A stretch of DNA of 64,000 nucleotides, from NCBI GenBank assembly GCA_963712065.1, contig CAVQGM010000002.1, positions 1,054,001 through 1,118,000 of the forward strand. The letters run 5' to 3'. Every line of letters starts with the position of its first letter. Position 1 is the first letter of the stretch. A program made the translations under genes and the position numbers. This document shows, in pieces, positions 61,666 through 64,000 of the stretch. The stretch comes from CAVQGM01 sp963712065 (GTDB taxonomy: Bacteria; Actinomycetota; Acidimicrobiia; Acidimicrobiales; Acidimicrobilacustridaceae). The notes beneath the pieces were generated by a model, which had not been told where the DNA came from, did not search any database, and saw nothing but the letters and a program-made list of their open reading frames with translations.

Positions 61666-62457
61666 GTGGAGACAGGCGCGGAGAGCGGCGTGCACCCGGC
61701 GACGGAGGCGGGCATCCTCGCGGGGGTCGTCGCCGCCCACGTCGCCGACCACCGCCTCGTCCCCCGGCGCTTCCACGTGGCCACCCACCTGACCACCGCC
61801 GCCGCCGCCGTCGGGGTCGCCCTCGCCGTCGGCGTCGAGGCCGAGGAGCTCGGACTCGATCCGGCGCGCGTGCCCTCGGGGCTCCGCCACGGGCTGGTGT
61901 CGGCCGTGACCTCGTCGGCCATCGTCGGCGTCGGCGCCCTGTTGCCGTCGACCCGCAGGTACTTCGCCGACGAACGGGTGACGGACGAGTCGCCGGGTGA
62001 CATCGCCCTCCGGTCCCTGGTCGAGATCCCTCTCGGCACCGCCGTCTACGAGGAGCTGGTGTTCCGGGGCGTGCTCCAGGCCCTGGCCACCCGTCGCCTC
62101 GGGGTCGTCCGGGGGGCGGCGGCGACATCGGTGCTGTTCGGGCTGTGGCACGTGCTGCCGGCGCTGAGCGACCGGGAGCACAACCCGGCGACCCGCGACC
62201 AGCACCCCGGCGCCGTCGTCGGCGGCACCGTGCTGTCGACGACGCTCGCCGGCGCGCTCTTCGCCGCCCAGCGGGTCCGGTCGGGCAGCGTGGTCGCCCC
62301 GATCGTGGCCCACGCCGCCACCAACGCGGTCGCCTACGCGGTGGCGGCGGTGATGAACCGCCGGGCCCGTCCGGGGTGGGACGACGAGACGACGTCCGAC
62401 GCCGCGCCCGGGTGGGTTCCGACCGGAGGGCGCCCTCGCCATCCACCACCCGGGTGA
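61666..62457 (+). CDS. CPBP family intramembrane glutamic endopeptidase
   Basis: A 263-residue multi-pass membrane protein of the CPBP (Abi/CAAX-protease-like) family. The catalytic EExxxR motif is in AVYEELVFRGVLQALATRR (about residues 127-145), followed by SVLFGLWHVLPAL (FxxxH, about 155-167) and late HAATNAVAYAV with a conserved His. About six hydrophobic segments. Members process or protect membrane proteins or peptides. Start GTG 61666 is chosen from the promoter; GTG 61654 would add four residues. Confidence 0.87.
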   Translation: METGAESGVHPATEAGILAGVVAAHVADHRLVPRRFHVATHLTTAAAAVGVALAVGVEAEELGLDPARVPSGLRHGLVSAVTSSAIVGVGALLPSTRRYFADERVTDESPGDIALRSLVEIPLGTAVYEELVFRGVLQALATRRLGVVRGAAATSVLFGLWHVLPALSDREHNPATRDQHPGAVVGGTVLSTTLAGALFAAQRVRSGSVVAPIVAHAATNAVAYAVAAVMNRRARPGWDDETTSDAAPGWVPTGGRPRHPPPG

Positions 62458-62487
62458 GACCCGCACCCCGACCGGGCCAGGGACCCG

Positions 62488-62514
62488 GTCCGACGGTTCG
62501 AGTCGAACCTGGAC
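62488..62514. terminator. Bulged hairpin between convergent genes
   Basis: Outer GTCC/GGAC arms and inner GGTTCGA-G-TCGAACC (62495-62509). It lies 30 bp after the CPBP stop and before the DUF35 stop (62581), so it may stop transcription from both sides. The T-arm-like look is coincidental; no tRNA fold is present. The loop of one base is too small for a stable RNA tip, so an operator is an alternative. Confidence 0.35.
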
Positions 62515-62580
62515 GGCATGACCGAGCAGGCGTGCAACCGCTTCTACGCCGACGACTTCGGCGACACGATGGGCTCCCGG

Positions 62581-62991
62581 TCAGCGTCGGGCCGGCCTGA
62601 AGCGCGGCACCGCGCCGCCCTCGGGAGCCGGGTCGAACGCCACGGTGACCTCGTCGCCGACCCGGACGGCGTCGGGGTCGACGTCGACGAGGTTGGTCAG
62701 CACCCTCGGCCCCTCGTCGAGCTCGACGTAGGCGATGACGTAGGGCACGACCGCCTTCCAGTCGCCACCGGCCTGACGGACGACGGTGAACGAGTAGACG
62801 GTGCCGTGACCGGTCGCGTCGAACCAGCTGACCCCGAACCGGTGGCAGACCGGGCAGAACCGCCGCGGGTACCAGACGACCGCCTGGCACGAGTCGCAGC
62901 GGGGCAGCACGAGCCGGCCCTCGGCGGCGGCGGCCCAGAACGGCTCGGTCTCGAGGGTCCGCTCCGGCTCGAGGGTGGGCAGCTCGCTCAC
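62581..62991 (-). CDS. Zn-ribbon/OB-fold DUF35 protein
   Basis: A 136-residue DUF35 protein. The N-terminal helix (TLEPERTLETEPFWAAAAEGRLVLPRC) leads to a rubredoxin-like Zn ribbon with CDSC and CPVC pairs (about residues 31-49), then an OB-fold (GHGTVYSFTVVRQAGGDWKAVVPYVIAYVELDEG, about 61-94). Such proteins bind acyl-CoA or stabilise thiolase-like partners; in steroid side-chain degradation the DUF35 domain of ChsH2 pairs with the aldolase Ltp2. Its GTG overlaps the stop of the thiolase-like gene by 4 bp, so the two are made together. Confidence 0.9.
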   Translation of the reverse strand: MSELPTLEPERTLETEPFWAAAAEGRLVLPRCDSCQAVVWYPRRFCPVCHRFGVSWFDATGHGTVYSFTVVRQAGGDWKAVVPYVIAYVELDEGPRVLTNLVDVDPDAVRVGDEVTVAFDPAPEGGAVPRFRPARR

Positions 62992-64000
62992 GCGTCCTCC
63001 CGTCCGAGGACGACGGTGGCCGACCCCGACCGGGTGGCGAGCGAGCCGCCGGTGCCATGGGCGAGCGCCAGCTCGCAGTCCGGTACCTGCACGGCGGGGT
63101 GGGCCTCCTCGCGGAGCTGGCGCACCGCCTCGATCACCTTGGTCATGCCCCCCCGGTTGCCGGGGTGGTTGTTGCACAGGCCGCCCCCGTCGGTGTTGCA
63201 CGGCAGACGACCCCCGGGCGACGCCAGTCCCCCGTCGGCGACGAAGCGGCCGCCCTCGCCCTTCTCGCAGAACCCCAGGTCCTCGAGGGCCTCGAGCACG
63301 GTGATGGTGAAGCTGTCGTAGATCGAGGCGTAGTCGATGTCGGCCGGCGTGACCCCTGCCTCGGCGAAGGCCCGCGGGCCGGAGTGCACCGCACCCGTGC
63401 GGCTGAGGTCGATGCGCCCGTTGTCGGTGTGCTTGGGCGCCTCGCCGTGGCCGAGGACGACGACGGTGCGACGCTCGAGGTCGCGAGCGACGTCGGGGTG
63501 GACGACCACCAGCGCGCCACCGCCGTCGGTGATGACACAGCAGTCGAGCAGGTGCAGCGGGTCGCAGATCATCCGCGAGGCGAGCACCTCGTCGACCGTG
63601 ACCTCCTTGGGAAGGAAGGCGTCGGGGTTGTGGCGGGCGTGGCGCGAGAAGGCCACCTTGATCCAAGCGAGCTGCTCCGCCGTGGTGCCGTACTCGTACA
63701 TGTGGCGCTGGGCGACCAGGGCGTACTGGGCGACGGGCCCGGTGGTGCCCCACGACCCCTCGAACGACCACTCGGGGGCGTCGGTGAACCGGGCCGCGGC
63801 ACCGGGACGCATCCGTGTCGAGCGGGGCTTCCCGGCCAGGGTGACGAGGGCGACCCGGCACTTCCCGGCGGCGATGGCGGCGGCGGCGTGGCCGACGTGG
63901 GCGATGTACGACGAGCCGCCGGTCTCCGTGCTGTCGAGGTAGGACAGGTTCCGCAGCCCGAGGTAGTCGACCATCGTGAGAGGCCCCCAACCCGGGGTGG
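62988..64000 (-). CDS. Thiolase-superfamily protein (lipid-transfer/Ltp2-like), 5' end outside window
   Basis: At least 337 residues of a thiolase-fold protein whose N-terminus lies beyond the right edge; the frame stays open through 64000. The region where classical thiolases have the nucleophile Cys reads DSTETGGSSYIAHVG, with no Cys. The C-terminal thiolase loop is CNTDGGGLCNNHPGNRGG instead of GHPxGxxG, retaining His. YASIYDSFTITVLEALEDLGFC is typical of SCP-x/Ltp-type enzymes. Loss of the Cys and the overlapping DUF35 gene suggest an Ltp2-like retro-aldolase of sterol or acyl-CoA catabolism, not a true thiolase. An ATG at 63974 is internal. Confidence 0.87.
   Translation of the reverse strand, partial: TPGWGPLTMVDYLGLRNLSYLDSTETGGSSYIAHVGHAAAAIAAGKCRVALVTLAGKPRSTRMRPGAAARFTDAPEWSFEGSWGTTGPVAQYALVAQRHMYEYGTTAEQLAWIKVAFSRHARHNPDAFLPKEVTVDEVLASRMICDPLHLLDCCVITDGGGALVVVHPDVARDLERRTVVVLGHGEAPKHTDNGRIDLSRTGAVHSGPRAFAEAGVTPADIDYASIYDSFTITVLEALEDLGFCEKGEGGRFVADGGLASPGGRLPCNTDGGGLCNNHPGNRGGMTKVIEAVRQLREEAHPAVQVPDCELALAHGTGGSLATRSGSATVVLGREDA

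Noticed and set aside
62495..62509. GGTTCGAGTCGAACC as a tRNA T-arm or attachment site
   Set aside because: No acceptor, D or anticodon arms can be drawn around it and no integrase is near; a palindrome between convergent genes explains it.
62518..62620. Plus-strand reading frame beginning MTEQACNRFYADDFG
   Set aside because: It runs into the convergent DUF35 gene, has no ribosome-binding site or family resemblance, and codon character is lost after about 20 residues.

Overview
The window is 64 kb of very GC-rich, densely coding DNA of chromosomal type. An actinobacterium is indicated by a complete conservon signalling operon (roadblock protein, DUF742 protein, small GTPase, NIT/HAMP histidine-kinase-like protein), an F420-type luciferase-like oxidoreductase, an LCP cell-wall enzyme, TetR-type operators and frequent GTG starts. 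Two unrelated membrane proteins carry an N-terminal WWQASDGKWYPPE module, which I associate with the class Acidimicrobiia (Iamia/Ilumatobacter-like). That class assignment is inference. I see no rRNA, tRNA, CRISPR array, transposase or phage gene.

Layout. 0-1.7 kb: partial SDR, small membrane protein, GT2 glycosyltransferase. 1.7-5.9 kb: conservon cvnABCD (minus strand). 6.2-8.4 kb: three small membrane proteins. 8.4-14.4 kb: glutamate synthase gltB-gltD (minus), broken by eleven single-base +1 frameshifts as assembled. 14.6-20.2 kb: M18 aminopeptidase, SDR, acyl-CoA ligase, lipoprotein, J-domain protein and an unknown 202-residue protein. 20.3-31.2 kb: acyl-CoA dehydrogenase behind a TetR-type operator, ABC-F protein, PhoD phosphatase, DUF885 protein, NADP oxidoreductase, LLM oxidoreductase and MMPL exporter. 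31.2-35.9 kb: DUF2085, HD, DUF4031, a 74-residue protein, threonine-dehydratase-like enzyme, hydrolase and a secreted protein. 35.9-38 kb: MTA/SAH-type deaminase coupled to a purine nucleoside phosphorylase. 38-40.6 kb: P450, LEH-like protein and rhodanese in one overlapping operon. 40.6-43.3 kb: LCP protein, methyltransferase, nucleotide cyclase. 43.4-49.7 kb: a four-gene amidoligase cluster (ATP-grasp, alpha-E, an ATP-grasp/alpha-E fusion, transglutaminase) behind a roughly 20-bp tandem repeat. 49.7-64 kb: frameshifted arylsulfatase, seven-repeat FG-GAP lipoprotein, D-aminoacylase, GH76 mannanase, Rho_N-like peptide, VanY-like peptidase, amidase, Abhydrolase_9 protein, CPBP protease, and a DUF35/thiolase-like pair running off the end.

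The strongest non-gene signal is promoter architecture. Twenty genes have a TANNNT hexamer ending 6-8 nt before the start codon, which predicts leaderless mRNAs. At three divergent gene pairs the two hexamers fuse into a 10-bp ANNNTANNNT element, giving compact two-way promoters. The most system-like locus is the doubled ATP-grasp/alpha-E cluster with its transglutaminase, probably making or attaching a peptide whose identity the sequence does not show. The gltBD frameshifts are probably a local assembly-quality problem, because they stop partway through gltB, but their number and uniform direction deserve a check.
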